From positions 1 through 34,909 of the forward strand of contig JBJEOB010000146.1 of the NCBI GenBank assembly GCA_051880495.1: a stretch of 34,909 bases of DNA, read 5' to 3'. The translations under genes were made by a program, and so were the position numbers. How positions within the stretch are numbered: position 1 is the stretch's first letter; every line of letters begins with the position of its first letter. Below, in pieces: positions 22,748 through 31,873 of the stretch. This DNA is from MGBC120314 sp051880495 (GTDB taxonomy: Bacteria; Bacillota; Clostridia; Lachnospirales; Lachnospiraceae). The notes beneath the pieces were generated by a model. The model made no database searches. It had not been told where the DNA came from and was given only the letters and a program-made list of their open reading frames with translations.

Positions 22748-24248
22748 TACCTCCTTTATGAGTGTTAAACTGTGGAATCTTCCTTGTTGCAAGAATGTTA
22801 TATTTGATAATAAGCTGAGTCAGGCAGTACAGCTGCGCAATTTCAGTAAATATTATAGCTGCGTAGTACCATATGTCAGATGCCGGATTTAATAATAACA
22901 GCACCGTCGACGCAACTGACATAATCGCCGGACCTACCCACGCCTGCATATTATTTACCTGCTTGCATTCTACATTGACGCATATAGCGCTAATCCAGAT
23001 TATAATCGTAAGTCCTATCATTAACAACTGTGGCACGCCGCCCATATTTACCGCTACAGGAACTATTATCGTCAGAAAACCGACCATTATTATCAAAAGA
23101 GTCGACACAAGGTCTGCCAGCCCTCTTTTCTTTTTTTTATTACTGTTTTCATTGTTGATTTCAATTTTTTCAACCAGATACAGTCCTGATACAATTAACG
23201 AAATAAATGTTATAATCGCCAGAGCAACTGAAGGTATAAATGTAAATACTAAATTAAGCATCAAAAAAATCGGTATGGCAAGCACCAGCGAGCCAAACAG
23301 ATATTTCTTGATGTCAACGGGAATGTCACAAACAACCTTTCCCGTCTGGCCGTTTACCGTTGCGTATGCGACTCTGTCTTTGTTTCTGTATGCAAGAAAC
23401 CATACCGGAAACATCGCAAGTTCCTCGCTCTTACATGCCGTATGAAGCCTCTGTTCATTTCCTTTATCCGGAAATGTATATCTGGCATAGCCTCCTGATT
23501 TTTCGATTGTCTGCATGGAGCTGTCTGTAGCCGCCCCTATCGCTTCCTGCCTGTATGCACCACCCTTTACATCTGCCACATCCGCATAAAATCCGCTTAA
23601 GTATGACGGTGTAAATTTCTTCATCTTCATCACGTTATATGGTGCAATACTCTCACTTATGTTATCTGCAAAACCTGATGATGCATCATGTGAAAGACCG
23701 TTATACTCTGCATCAATATTGCCCTGAAGAAGATAGTGGTTGGTTACCATGTAGTCACCTTGCCTGTGCGTCTCCGATACAGGCACGGACACCTCACCCT
23801 TCTGCTCAATATTGTACAGCCAGTACGGCATATAAATTCCTCTGAATTCCTCCACGAATTTAGGGTCCTTAAGCTCCTTCGGTGCAAATATCGCACCCTT
23901 TAATTTCTTATGGTATAAATTTTTGCAGTCTTCCTTTGTCTTTGAAAACGGCAGTATGTATTTTGGCTTTCCTGTTTTCACCAGTCTGCCCTCAAGCACT
24001 GATGATGCTCCACAAAAGCTGCAGAATCCGGCAGCCACATCATCCGAACTGTACATTGTTCCTCCACAGCTTGGACATGAGAACATGTTAACCCTCATTT
24101 TGTCAGTAAAGTCCTCGCCTTTATCCGCGGCCTCCGAAACATCATCTACTGACTCCGGATCATAAAGTGTACTGCAATAATCACACTTTAATTTCTGTGA
24201 CGGAATATCAAATTTTAATGCGCCCCCGCAACCGGTACATTTATACAT
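22734..24248 (-). CDS. Zinc-ribbon multi-pass membrane protein
   Basis: A protein of 504 residues. Two zinc ribbons lie at the N-terminus (CTGCGG…CDYC at about 4-25, CPSCGG…CSFCG at about 58-79), followed by a soluble region (about 90-315) and then some eight helices in two groups. The middle contains FPVWFLAYRNKDRVAYATVNGQTGKV, a recurring pattern in uncharacterised zinc-ribbon membrane proteins of clostridia. The stop overlaps the start of the TPM-domain gene, so the two are co-translated. Together with the PH-domain gene upstream they look like one membrane-associated unit of unknown function. Confidence 0.75.
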   Translation of the reverse strand: MYKCTGCGGALKFDIPSQKLKCDYCSTLYDPESVDDVSEAADKGEDFTDKMRVNMFSCPSCGGTMYSSDDVAAGFCSFCGASSVLEGRLVKTGKPKYILPFSKTKEDCKNLYHKKLKGAIFAPKELKDPKFVEEFRGIYMPYWLYNIEQKGEVSVPVSETHRQGDYMVTNHYLLQGNIDAEYNGLSHDASSGFADNISESIAPYNVMKMKKFTPSYLSGFYADVADVKGGAYRQEAIGAATDSSMQTIEKSGGYARYTFPDKGNEQRLHTACKSEELAMFPVWFLAYRNKDRVAYATVNGQTGKVVCDIPVDIKKYLFGSLVLAIPIFLMLNLVFTFIPSVALAIITFISLIVSGLYLVEKIEINNENSNKKKKRGLADLVSTLLIIMVGFLTIIVPVAVNMGGVPQLLMIGLTIIIWISAICVNVECKQVNNMQAWVGPAIMSVASTVLLLLNPASDIWYYAAIIFTEIAQLYCLTQLIIKYNILATRKIPQFNTHKGGNDRA

Positions 24249-24287
24249 TTTCTTCTCCTTTATTATCCCTTATATTAAATATATTAA

Positions 24288-24680
24288 TTAGTCCTCATCA
24301 TTATCATCAAAATCCCCGTCTCCATGATGATCATGTCCCGGAAAATCTTCCTTGCTGAATACCCTCTTGTTGATTCTTTCCTTCTCAATAGCCGTAGAAA
24401 GCATCTCCTTTACTTCGCGTGGCTTTTTAATGTTTTTAATTTCAAAATCCCCAAGCGACTTGTCTGCCGAACAGCAGGAAATCGTTCCAATACCAAATAT
24501 TCTCTGTCCGAGAGTCATTTTAAGTGCAACATCCGTTATACGGTACAGACGGACTTCATCCTCCTTAACGGTAAAAAAGCCTCTTGAGATAAATAATCTG
24601 TCCTCCGTAAGCATATACTTTGTGAATGACCACGGCAGTCCGCAAAATGTTCTCTTACGGTCTTTCCACATATACTCCAT
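24288..24680 (-). CDS. Bacterial PH-domain (YdbS-like) protein
   Basis: A soluble protein of 130 residues. Residues about 20-95 match the bacterial PH domain of the YdbS/DUF304 type: YMLTEDRLFISRGFFTVKEDEVRLYRITDVALKMTLGQRIFGIGTISCCSAD. Membrane anchors common in this family are absent. A long charged C-terminus ends in a His/Asp-rich tail (GHDHHGDGDFDDNDED), possibly metal-binding. The start at 24680 is chosen because GGAGGCGG precedes it; the ATG at 24695 lies before that site. It follows nfo by 14 nt. Confidence 0.8.
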   Translation of the reverse strand: MEYMWKDRKRTFCGLPWSFTKYMLTEDRLFISRGFFTVKEDEVRLYRITDVALKMTLGQRIFGIGTISCCSADKSLGDFEIKNIKKPREVKEMLSTAIEKERINKRVFSKEDFPGHDHHGDGDFDDNDED

Positions 24681-24694
24681 AACAACCGCCTCCA

Positions 24695-25525
24695 TTATTT
24701 ATATAAATTTTTTAAAAGTTCAATTTCTCTCTGATATCCATCCAGTTCGTTAGGTGTCTCCAGATAAAACGGCAGGTTTTTAAGCTTCGGATGATTGATT
24801 ATACGCTCAAATGCATCGATTCCTATAGAACCCTCTCCTATCTTTTCGTGACGGTCCTTGTGGCTTTCAAACGGATTTTTCGAATCATTTATATGAATTG
24901 CCTTTAACCTGTCAAGACCGATGACGTCGTCGAACTTTGCGATTACACCATCCAGATCATTTACTATATCGTATCCTGCATCATACACATGGCATGTATC
25001 AAGACAGACGCCAAGCTTATCAGAAAGCTCTACGCGGTCAATAATTTCCCTAAGCTCCTCAAAGCTTCTTCCGATTTCCGAGCCCTTACCTGCCATGGTC
25101 TCAAGAAGCACTGTCGTTGTCATATCCTTGCGCAAAACAGTATTGAGAAGTCCTGAAATATACTCAATTCCAATCTCTACACCCTGTCCCACATGGCTTC
25201 CCGGATGAAAATTATAAAGATTGCCCGGTGTGTACTCCATCCTTTTAAGGTCATCTGTCATAACCTCCAGTGCAAACTCTCTTGTTCTTACGTCCGCTGA
25301 ACAGGCATTAAGTGTATACGGGGCATGCGCTAAAATAACTTCGATTCCATTTGCACCGCAGAATGCATTAAATGCTTCCACGTCCTTTTGATTAATTTCC
25401 TTTGCCGCACCTCCGCGAGGGTTTCTGGTAAAGAACTGAAATGTGTTGCCGCCTATCCCTATAATTTCCTTACCCATGTGTTCATAACCCTTTGATGCTG
25501 ATAAATGACAACCTATCTTAAACAT
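24695..25525 (-). CDS. nfo: Endonuclease IV (AP endonuclease)
   Basis: A protein of 276 residues, normal for the family, that cuts DNA 5' to abasic sites in base-excision repair. Zinc-binding motifs are intact: GCHLSASKGYE at the N-terminus, NFHPGSHVGQG, VLLETMAGKGSEIG, VCLDTCHVYDAGYD, HINDSKNPFESHKDRHEKIGEG and FYLETPN. GGGAGG precedes the ATG. It lies 13 nt after rsmI on the same strand and probably belongs to the same transcript. Confidence 0.97.
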   Translation of the reverse strand: MFKIGCHLSASKGYEHMGKEIIGIGGNTFQFFTRNPRGGAAKEINQKDVEAFNAFCGANGIEVILAHAPYTLNACSADVRTREFALEVMTDDLKRMEYTPGNLYNFHPGSHVGQGVEIGIEYISGLLNTVLRKDMTTTVLLETMAGKGSEIGRSFEELREIIDRVELSDKLGVCLDTCHVYDAGYDIVNDLDGVIAKFDDVIGLDRLKAIHINDSKNPFESHKDRHEKIGEGSIGIDAFERIINHPKLKNLPFYLETPNELDGYQREIELLKNLYK

Positions 25526-25538
25526 AAATGCCTCCCTG

Positions 25539-26402
25539 TTAATCTTCTTTTACTTTAAGCTCCTGATAAATATCCCGCTTGGTTACTCCGCGGTCCTTTG
25601 CCGCCATTTTCATGGCTTCTTTCATGTCATAGCCCTGATTGGTATACATCATGACATGTTCATTTACGGTCATCTCAAGAAAAGACTCCTGCTTTTCTTT
25701 AACTATTTCACGCCTGTCCTTTCCCTCTATTACAAGCACATATTCGCCCCTTGGCGCATTGCTCTCATAATACTCCAGAGCTTCCCCTATGGTTGTTAAA
25801 AATGCATTCTCATGCGTCTTTGTAAGCTCCTTGCAGACAGAAATCCTCCGGTCCTTACCAAGAACATCCGCCAGTTCATTTAACGTGCGGACAAGGTGAT
25901 GCGGTGCCTCATAGAGAATAATGGTTCTGGTTTCGTTTGAAAGCTCCTCCAAAACCTGCGCGTGTTCCTTTTTGTCGGCCGGCAGGAATGCCTCAAATGC
26001 AAATCTTCTCGTTGGTCTTCCCGACATCGTAAGTGCCGTTATGCATGCCGCCGCTCCGGGAAGTGATGTAACCGTTACTCCTGCTTCGTGGCACTGCCTT
26101 ACAAGTTCCTCGCCCGGGTCGGAAATTCCCGGTGTTCCCGCATCGGTTATCAACGCGATATTCATTCCCTGCTGCATTTTTTCAACAAGCGTTCTCGCCT
26201 TGTCCACCTTGTTATACTCATGGTAGCTTGTCATAGGCGTCTTAATTTCGTAATGATTAAGCAGCTTAATGCTGTTGCGCGTATCCTCTGCGGCAATCAT
26301 ATCTACAGTCTTTAATGTATTTAAAACACGTATTGTAATGTCTTCAAGATTTCCAATCGGGGTTGCACACAAATACAGTGTTCCCCATTCACTATCTGCC
26401 AT
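25539..26402 (-). CDS. rsmI: 16S rRNA (cytidine(1402)-2'-O)-methyltransferase
   Basis: A protein of 287 residues of the tetrapyrrole-methylase fold that methylates the ribose of C1402 in 16S rRNA using S-adenosylmethionine. The signatures LYLCATPIGNLEDIT (1st motif), IAAEDTRNS, ALITDAGTPGISDPG and SLPGAAACITALTMSGRPT are visible and diagnostic. A C-terminal region of about 60 residues is the usual extension. It overlaps trmN6 by 11 nt, an order (ricT-trmN6-rsmI) also found in Bacillus, where yabA lies between. Confidence 0.97.
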   Translation of the reverse strand: MADSEWGTLYLCATPIGNLEDITIRVLNTLKTVDMIAAEDTRNSIKLLNHYEIKTPMTSYHEYNKVDKARTLVEKMQQGMNIALITDAGTPGISDPGEELVRQCHEAGVTVTSLPGAAACITALTMSGRPTRRFAFEAFLPADKKEHAQVLEELSNETRTIILYEAPHHLVRTLNELADVLGKDRRISVCKELTKTHENAFLTTIGEALEYYESNAPRGEYVLVIEGKDRREIVKEKQESFLEMTVNEHVMMYTNQGYDMKEAMKMAAKDRGVTKRDIYQELKVKED

Positions 26403-27132
26403 AATGAATTCCTTTCATTTCCTCGGTATACTCGCCCGGTGCATCATAAACAATCAGCGGACTTTCTACCTTAAGCATCGGTCTGGCACCCTTTATCGCC
26501 TCAATAAGCACCATATTAGCCTCTTTATCAACAAACGGATATACAAGTCTCATACGTTTTGGTTCAAGCTTGTATGCCTTAAGCCTGTCAAATATTTCCA
26601 CCAGGCGGTGCGGTCTGTGAATCATGTAAAAATGCCCGCCTTCCTTAAGAAGCTTTGATGCCTCTCTCGTCACATCATCAAGCGTACATAAAACCTCATG
26701 CCTTGCTATTGCCTTGTGCATATCAGGATTTTTAAGGCCGTGATTATCATTCATATACGGCGGGTTGGATGTAACAACATCATATTTCCCGCTTCCAAAT
26801 ATTGCTGATGCCTCTTTGATATCCCCCTGCACTACACTGACACGGTCTGCAATATCATTTAACGCAATGCTGCGATTCGCCATATCAACGTTATATTCCT
26901 GTATTTCAAGCCCCGTAATGTGGGCATTACGGTATCTTGCATCCATCAGAATAGGAATAATACCATTGCCCGTTCCCAGGTCAATGGCATTATCATTCTT
27001 CTTCGTACCGGCAAATGCAGCCAGAATCACGGCATCAATCCCAAAGCAAAAATACCCGGCATTGGATATGATCTGATAACCATCACGCTGCAGATCATCA
27101 ATGCGTTCATTTTCCTTAAGATCAATCATCAT
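26392..27132 (-). CDS. tRNA1(Val) adenine-37 N6-methyltransferase-like protein (YabB/TrmN6)
   Basis: A protein of 246 residues with a Rossmann-type methyltransferase core: AIDLGTGNGIIPILM (motif I), GLEIQEYNVDMANRS (motif II), and VTSNPPYMN, the NPPY motif of N6-adenine methyltransferases. It starts ERIDDLQRDGYQII…FCFGIDAVILAAFA, typical for YabB/TrmN6. The start at 27132 (MMIDLK) overlaps the ricT end by 11 nt; the ATG at 27129 is an alternative. The exact tRNA target in Firmicutes is inferred from the family. Confidence 0.9.
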   Translation of the reverse strand: MMIDLKENERIDDLQRDGYQIISNAGYFCFGIDAVILAAFAGTKKNDNAIDLGTGNGIIPILMDARYRNAHITGLEIQEYNVDMANRSIALNDIADRVSVVQGDIKEASAIFGSGKYDVVTSNPPYMNDNHGLKNPDMHKAIARHEVLCTLDDVTREASKLLKEGGHFYMIHRPHRLVEIFDRLKAYKLEPKRMRLVYPFVDKEANMVLIEAIKGARPMLKVESPLIVYDAPGEYTEEMKGIHYGR

Positions 27133-28033
27133 CAAGTTTTGATTTTCCTTCCTTGCGCTCAAGTGCCTCCAGTGCCTTAAGCTCCTCATCATTAATGTTC
27201 ATTTTTTCGTGTCTGTGTTTCTGCTTGAATTTAAGGTCGCTTACCTTGTACTCCCTGATTTCCTTCTCGTCATTCTCTAACGTAATGATAACCTTCACAA
27301 GCTGTCTGAGTACACTTACGCTGTTAACCTCACCCTTATATCCGTCAACGGTGCGTACCTCATCACCAATATCCGGCAGATGGCTGTTAAGATACTCATA
27401 AGTTTCCTGCTCATTCTTAAGACAGCACATCAGTCTTCCGCAGACACCTGAAATCTTGGTTGGATTAAGTGACAGATTCTGTTCCTTCGCCATACGTATT
27501 GAAACCGGTGCAAATTCCGGAAGAAATGTGTTACAGCACAATTCTCTTCCGCAAATACCGATTCCTCCCATAATCTTGGTCTCATCCCTTACACCAATCT
27601 GACGCAGCTCAATTCTCGTCTTAAATACTGCTGCCAGATCCTTTACAAGCTCTCTGAAGTCAATTCTTCCATCCGCCGTAAAATAGAATAATACCTTATT
27701 ATTGTCAAATGTGTATTCTGCCTCAATAAGCTTCATCTCAAGACCTCTCTTGCGAATCTTGTCAAGACAGATTGCATATGCTTCCTTTTCCTTCTCGCGG
27801 TTTCTCTTTTCCTGCTCGTCATCCTCATGTGTCGCAACTCTGAGAACAGGCTTTAACGGCTGTATAACGCTTTCATCCTCAACCTCCTTTACCGGAAGTA
27901 CCACCTCGCCATATTCAACACCGCGTGCCGTCTCAACAATTACATGCTGGCCTTTTTCTATCTGCATGCCGGATGGATCAAAATAATATACCTTTCCGGC
28001 TCTTCTAAATCTTACTCCAATTACTTTAACCAT
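27122..28033 (-). CDS. ricT: RicT/YaaT (PSP1-domain) protein
   Basis: A protein of 303 residues with the PSP1 domain (GVRFRRAGKVYYFDPSG…GQHVIVETARGVEYGEV) and the cysteine clusters CGRELCC and CGRLMCC typical of RicT. In Bacillus, RicT forms the Y-complex with RicA and RicF, carries iron-sulfur clusters, and promotes RNase Y-dependent mRNA maturation, sporulation and competence. A charged tail (EELKALEALERKEGK) ends the protein. Eight nucleotides overlap with holB. Confidence 0.95.
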   Translation of the reverse strand: MVKVIGVRFRRAGKVYYFDPSGMQIEKGQHVIVETARGVEYGEVVLPVKEVEDESVIQPLKPVLRVATHEDDEQEKRNREKEKEAYAICLDKIRKRGLEMKLIEAEYTFDNNKVLFYFTADGRIDFRELVKDLAAVFKTRIELRQIGVRDETKIMGGIGICGRELCCNTFLPEFAPVSIRMAKEQNLSLNPTKISGVCGRLMCCLKNEQETYEYLNSHLPDIGDEVRTVDGYKGEVNSVSVLRQLVKVIITLENDEKEIREYKVSDLKFKQKHRHEKMNINDEELKALEALERKEGKSKLDDD

Positions 28034-29024
28034 TATCTTTCTCCTTTATTGTCAGCAGCATAAGCTCCATTGCCAAATCAAAATTAACATTAGCTGCCAA
28101 CCTTGTCTTTGCTACGTCCATCGCCTTCAAAATACGGTTCAGACCGTCATAAGAACGATTAGTAGCATCCTTTCTGATGAACTTAAGTTCATCCTTAAAA
28201 ATTACCAGATTAGCGTCGTTCGTACTCTTATATATCAATACGTCACGATACCACGTCATCATAAAATCAATGTAATCATCTATCTCCAGCTTATGCGCCG
28301 AAAACTGCTTAACGGTCTCAATCACCTCTGTAATATCCATCTCATTAACGTGTTTGACAACATTAAGCACACTGTCCTTAAGCTCATTAAAATTCTCCGA
28401 CGAAGCAATGTCTACCGCCCTGCCGAGTCTTCCCTGTGCAAATGCAGCTGCAAACTTGGCCATATAATCAGGAATCTTCAACTCCCTTGTAAGGTACTTT
28501 TCAATTTCTGAATTCAAAAGCGGCTTCAAATTCAAGGTCACACAGCGTGACAAAATCGTCGGAAGAAAGCTGTCTGCGTTAGTTGTAAGAAAAATGATAA
28601 TACCATATTCAGGCGGTTCCTCGATGGTCTTTAGCAGGGCATTCTGTGCCTGAACCGTCATCTTCTGTGCATCATCTATTATATAAATCTTGTATCTGCT
28701 GCTGTATGGTTTTATCAGGATATCGCTGTTGACCTGCCCTCTGACATCATCCACACCGATGCTTGACGGACTTTCATGCTTTACCCAGATAATGTCAGGG
28801 TGATTGCCGCTTTCGGCCTGAATGCAGGAATGACATTTGCCGCATGGCTCTACGCCGCCCTCTTCACACTGTATAGCCTTTGCAAAAACAGAAGCAATTG
28901 TCTTCTTTCCAATTCCCTCTGCCCCGTTAAATATATAAGCATGAGAAATCTTATTTAATTGTATTGAATTTTTTAAATTCTCTTTTATTCTTTCATGTCC
29001 TATAATTGATTCGAACCCAGCCAT
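28026..29024 (-). CDS. holB: DNA polymerase III subunit delta'
   Basis: A clamp-loader subunit of 332 residues. AAA+ features are seen: GHERIKENL…KISHAYIFNGAEGIGKKT (Walker A GAEGIGKK), a zinc-binding cluster CxxxxxxxCGKCHSC, YIIDDAQKMT (Walker B-like), and LLKTIEEPPEYGIIIFLTTN with the SRC motif at LSRC. The start at 29024 (MAGFES) has AGAGGTG upstream; the longer ATG at 29048 is rejected. It acts in the gamma complex that loads the sliding clamp. Confidence 0.95.
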   Translation of the reverse strand: MAGFESIIGHERIKENLKNSIQLNKISHAYIFNGAEGIGKKTIASVFAKAIQCEEGGVEPCGKCHSCIQAESGNHPDIIWVKHESPSSIGVDDVRGQVNSDILIKPYSSRYKIYIIDDAQKMTVQAQNALLKTIEEPPEYGIIIFLTTNADSFLPTILSRCVTLNLKPLLNSEIEKYLTRELKIPDYMAKFAAAFAQGRLGRAVDIASSENFNELKDSVLNVVKHVNEMDITEVIETVKQFSAHKLEIDDYIDFMMTWYRDVLIYKSTNDANLVIFKDELKFIRKDATNRSYDGLNRILKAMDVAKTRLAANVNFDLAMELMLLTIKEKDNG

Positions 29025-29049
29025 ACATGACACCTCTTCTCTCACCATT

Positions 29050-29490
29050 CTATACCGTTATATCAAGTAATAAGCCCTGAATCTCGTTAACCTTCTCAAG
29101 TACTGCAATATTATCCTTCTCGTCCTTTAAAAGTTCCCCTGCAAGGTCATCCAGATTTTTATCAACCAATTTTACAATACCATAAACACGGTGCCTTCCG
29201 CGCCTGTCAAGAAAATTCTCTCTCGAAAATTCATGTGATCTGTTAACAACTTCATTCATAAAGCCTTTGACTAATTCACGATAGTGCTTCATATCCCTTA
29301 TATCCATGTGCTTGGCAAGCTTCTCGCCCTGCGCGGTAATCTCGTCCATCATGGATTTTAATTTGTTTTGAAGGTCTTTTTCTTCTATGTTGCTTATAAG
29401 TGTAAATTTAAATGAATCATCAGTATTCTGCACATTGGCCTTAGTCTGTGCCGGTGCAGTGCTTTGTATCTCATTTACTTTAATATCCAT
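29050..29490 (-). CDS. yaaR: YaaR family (DUF327) protein
   Basis: A protein of 146 residues of the YaaR type: an unstructured N-terminus (MDIKVNEIQSTAPAQTK), then a helical core (FKFTLISNIEEKDLQNKLKSMMDEITAQGEKLAKHMDIRDMKHYRELVKGFM…) that ends VNEIQGLLLDITV. Its function is unknown, but it is nearly always encoded before holB in Firmicutes. The start at 29490 follows AGGAGAGGTG; an upstream ATG at 29511 is rejected. Confidence 0.9.
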   Translation of the reverse strand: MDIKVNEIQSTAPAQTKANVQNTDDSFKFTLISNIEEKDLQNKLKSMMDEITAQGEKLAKHMDIRDMKHYRELVKGFMNEVVNRSHEFSRENFLDRRGRHRVYGIVKLVDKNLDDLAGELLKDEKDNIAVLEKVNEIQGLLLDITV

Positions 29491-29553
29491 ATTACACCTC
29501 TCCTTATGCAAATGGCACTTACCAAAAACAGTATACCATAAATACTACATCCA

Positions 29554-30147
29554 TTAAAGCATTTCTTTGCGTATATCCTGCGCAATTTCATCAATGCAGT
29601 CCTCTATCGCCCCATTGTTGTAATATCTTTTACAAATGCCGGCAGCTTCAAGCTTCTCCTCAGAAAAATCCTCGCAGTCAGCCAGAAATCTCCTGCACAT
29701 TTCTTTATACTTTGGCTCTGCCTGTTTTTTTTCGCGTTTCAACGCACGCTCTAAACGAATTCCATCGTCTACATCTACATATATCGGCATAACCACGTCC
29801 TTACCATAATAGCTGCAGAATTTCTCATATACCTCAAGCGTTCCGATTACAAGATATCTTCCTGTATTAAGGTCTATCTGACCGTCATCTGCCGTAAAAT
29901 ATTTCCACACGCCATAGACCGTATCATACTCCCGCATCTCAATAATCCTGTTGTCTTTCATAAATGCATCTGCATTTTCCTCTGATGTAAAATAATACTC
30001 CACTCCATCCTTCTCACCGCTTCTCTTCGGCCTTGTGGTGTACATGATAATCTGCTTCAGATTAAGCTCATCCTTTTCCAGCAGCGCCTTATAAATATGG
30101 TCCTTGCCGCTTGAACTTTTTCCCATGATACAAGCTATTTTATACAT
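29554..30147 (-). CDS. Guanylate kinase-like P-loop protein
   Basis: A protein of 197 residues of the guanylate-kinase fold: P-loop GKSSSGKD (residues about 9-16), TTRPKRSGEKDGVEYYFTS (the GMP-binding TTR.PR.GE motif), and a later RRFLADCEDF. It would phosphorylate GMP, but two features differ from housekeeping Gmk: the P-loop is followed by DH instead of ST, and it occupies the position held by thymidylate kinase (tmk) in the Bacillus cluster. A paralogue with another role is therefore possible. It overlaps the decarboxylase gene by 13 nt. Confidence 0.85.
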   Translation of the reverse strand: MYKIACIMGKSSSGKDHIYKALLEKDELNLKQIIMYTTRPKRSGEKDGVEYYFTSEENADAFMKDNRIIEMREYDTVYGVWKYFTADDGQIDLNTGRYLVIGTLEVYEKFCSYYGKDVVMPIYVDVDDGIRLERALKREKKQAEPKYKEMCRRFLADCEDFSEEKLEAAGICKRYYNNGAIEDCIDEIAQDIRKEML

Positions 30148-31547
30148 AAAATTTTGTCTCCTCTTCCATCCTGAAAGCCTTTCAACGCAACGCCCCTGCT
30201 CTTTTGCTCTTTCATATATTCTATAATTCTGCCGGTTACTCTCTCACCCGGGCAGATAATCGGGATTCCCGGCGGATAAGCATACACCCAGTCAGCACTT
30301 ATTTTCCCGGCAGCATCATCGATATCTCTATATTCGGATTCCTTACCAAATGCCTCCCACAGCGTACATACAACATCGGCTTTAATTATGCTGCCGTACG
30401 CATCATTTTCGTCTTTTGACGCATTTTCAGCCATGCTTTCGTCAATCTCTTTTACTGCCTTTATAAAACAATCATACCATTCTTTTTTGTCCCCCACCGA
30501 GGTCATTGCAATAACATAATCCTTTGCCGCCATTTCTAACTGAATATGGTATTTACTTAACATTTCATCGTACAAATGCGCTCCTCCATTACGGCAGAAC
30601 AGCACAATCTTTGACGTATCATACGCAAATACATTCTCATTTTCTTTATCGTAAGTAACAAGTTTTATGTTCTTAAGCTCCAAAAGACTTTTCCTAAGGT
30701 TAGCCAGATTATTTTCATACTCTTTGTATGCTTCCCTTCCAACGTCGCTTTCCATATATTCAATACACTTCTGTATGCCTGACATAAATACATATGACGG
30801 ACTGCTTGTCTGGTAAACCGACAAATATCTCCTTACACGTCCGATATCGACCCTGTCACTGCAAATATGCATAACTGCCGTCTGCGTGTATGACGGCAGA
30901 GTCTTATGAACACTCTCTATTACGATATCAGCACCACACTTCATCGCGGTATCCGGCGCATTATTTCCAAAACAAAAATGTGCTCCGTGCGCCTCATCAA
31001 CTATGAGTATTGCACCATTTTCATGGCAAATCTGCGCAATGCTCTTAACATCACTCACGACCCCTTCGTATGTCGGTGACGTGATAATCACCGCCCGCGC
31101 ATCACATTGTCTAAACGCCTCCCTGACGCACTCAGGCGTTATCTGTGTCATGATATTATATCGGCTGTCTGTTTCAGGGTAAATGTATTGTGGCACTAAA
31201 TCATTCATAAACATCCCGTTATACACAGATTTGTGACAGTTTCTTGCCACAATAACGCTATCTCCCCTGTTAAGGACAGCACTGATTGCGGTAAGTATTC
31301 CGCACGAGCTTCCGTTAATCAGATAAAAACTGTATTTTGTCCCATATACCTTTGCTGCATGCATCTGCATTTCATCAATTATTCCCTGCGGATAATGATA
31401 ATCATCAAACCCGTCTATCTCTGTTATGTCAATCTGCCCTGCATGAATATACGGAAATTTTTCAATATTACGTTTATGCCCCGGCATGTGCATCGGTATA
31501 AAATCACCTTCGCCGTATTCCACTAATTTATCATATAAAGAGTTCAT
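30135..31547 (-). CDS. Orn/Lys/Arg decarboxylase family protein (YaaO-like)
   Basis: A pyridoxal-phosphate enzyme of 470 residues. It carries HMPGHKRN near the N-terminus, the segment LINGSSCGILTAISAVLNRGD, VDEAHGAHF (PLP-binding Asp and His) and SVHKTLPSYTQTAV, whose lysine forms the Schiff base; the C-terminal part (YPPGIPIICPGE) is also typical. Substrate is lysine, arginine or ornithine and cannot be told from sequence. AGCAGGGG precedes the ATG. It is the first gene of the conserved yaaO-…-rsmI block, downstream of a promoter. Confidence 0.93.
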   Translation of the reverse strand: MNSLYDKLVEYGEGDFIPMHMPGHKRNIEKFPYIHAGQIDITEIDGFDDYHYPQGIIDEMQMHAAKVYGTKYSFYLINGSSCGILTAISAVLNRGDSVIVARNCHKSVYNGMFMNDLVPQYIYPETDSRYNIMTQITPECVREAFRQCDARAVIITSPTYEGVVSDVKSIAQICHENGAILIVDEAHGAHFCFGNNAPDTAMKCGADIVIESVHKTLPSYTQTAVMHICSDRVDIGRVRRYLSVYQTSSPSYVFMSGIQKCIEYMESDVGREAYKEYENNLANLRKSLLELKNIKLVTYDKENENVFAYDTSKIVLFCRNGGAHLYDEMLSKYHIQLEMAAKDYVIAMTSVGDKKEWYDCFIKAVKEIDESMAENASKDENDAYGSIIKADVVCTLWEAFGKESEYRDIDDAAGKISADWVYAYPPGIPIICPGERVTGRIIEYMKEQKSRGVALKGFQDGRGDKILCIK

Positions 31548-31578
31548 AAATCCCCTGCTTTTTATTTATATATAGTCA

Positions 31579-31607
31579 ATTTTATCAAATTTTAACCGCT
31601 AAGTAAA
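31579..31607 (-). promoter_or_regulatory. Promoter of the yaaO-…-rsmI operon
   Basis: On the minus strand TTTACT (31602-31607), a 17-nt spacer and TAAAAT (31579-31584) form a plausible vegetative promoter 32 bp before the yaaO-like start codon. It is the best candidate for the long minus-strand operon. Confidence 0.55.
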
Positions 31608-31646
31608 TTATATGTCCGAATAATTTTAAGCAGGGAATATAAGTCA

Positions 31647-31797
31647 TGTTAGCTTTAAACCCTTCATAAACAATTATGCACTATGAAAAAGAGACTCTGA
31701 TATAAATATTCGCGCCGTCTTTGCGAATATTTATATCGTCTTAGAGGCTCTTTTGAATGTTTAGTGCATCTTGTTTATGAAGGGTTTAAAGCTAACA
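31647..31797. repeat. Long hairpin element, 151 bp
   Basis: Its two ends are a perfect 27-bp inverted repeat (31647-31673 and 31771-31797; outer sequence GTTAGCTTTAAACCCTTC). A second nested hairpin (ATAAATATTCGC and its complement, loop GCCGTCTTT, flanked by AGAG.CTCT-like blocks) fills the centre. No protein is encoded. It takes up a third of the 412-nt stretch (31548-31959) without a gene; the rest holds the promoters on either side. It may be a MITE-like element, a structured RNA, or an extrusion site. No clear target-site duplication is seen. Confidence 0.7.
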
Positions 31798-31873
31798 AGA
31801 CTTTATTTTTTGCTCAAAATTATTTCCGACAATTAATATTTTTCGCCATTTTTCATCATTTTATTTTAATATA

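Noticed and set aside
22873..23445. Plus-strand 190-codon frame
   Set aside because: Antisense to the zinc-ribbon membrane protein; Ile/Thr-rich as expected from the complement of membrane helices.
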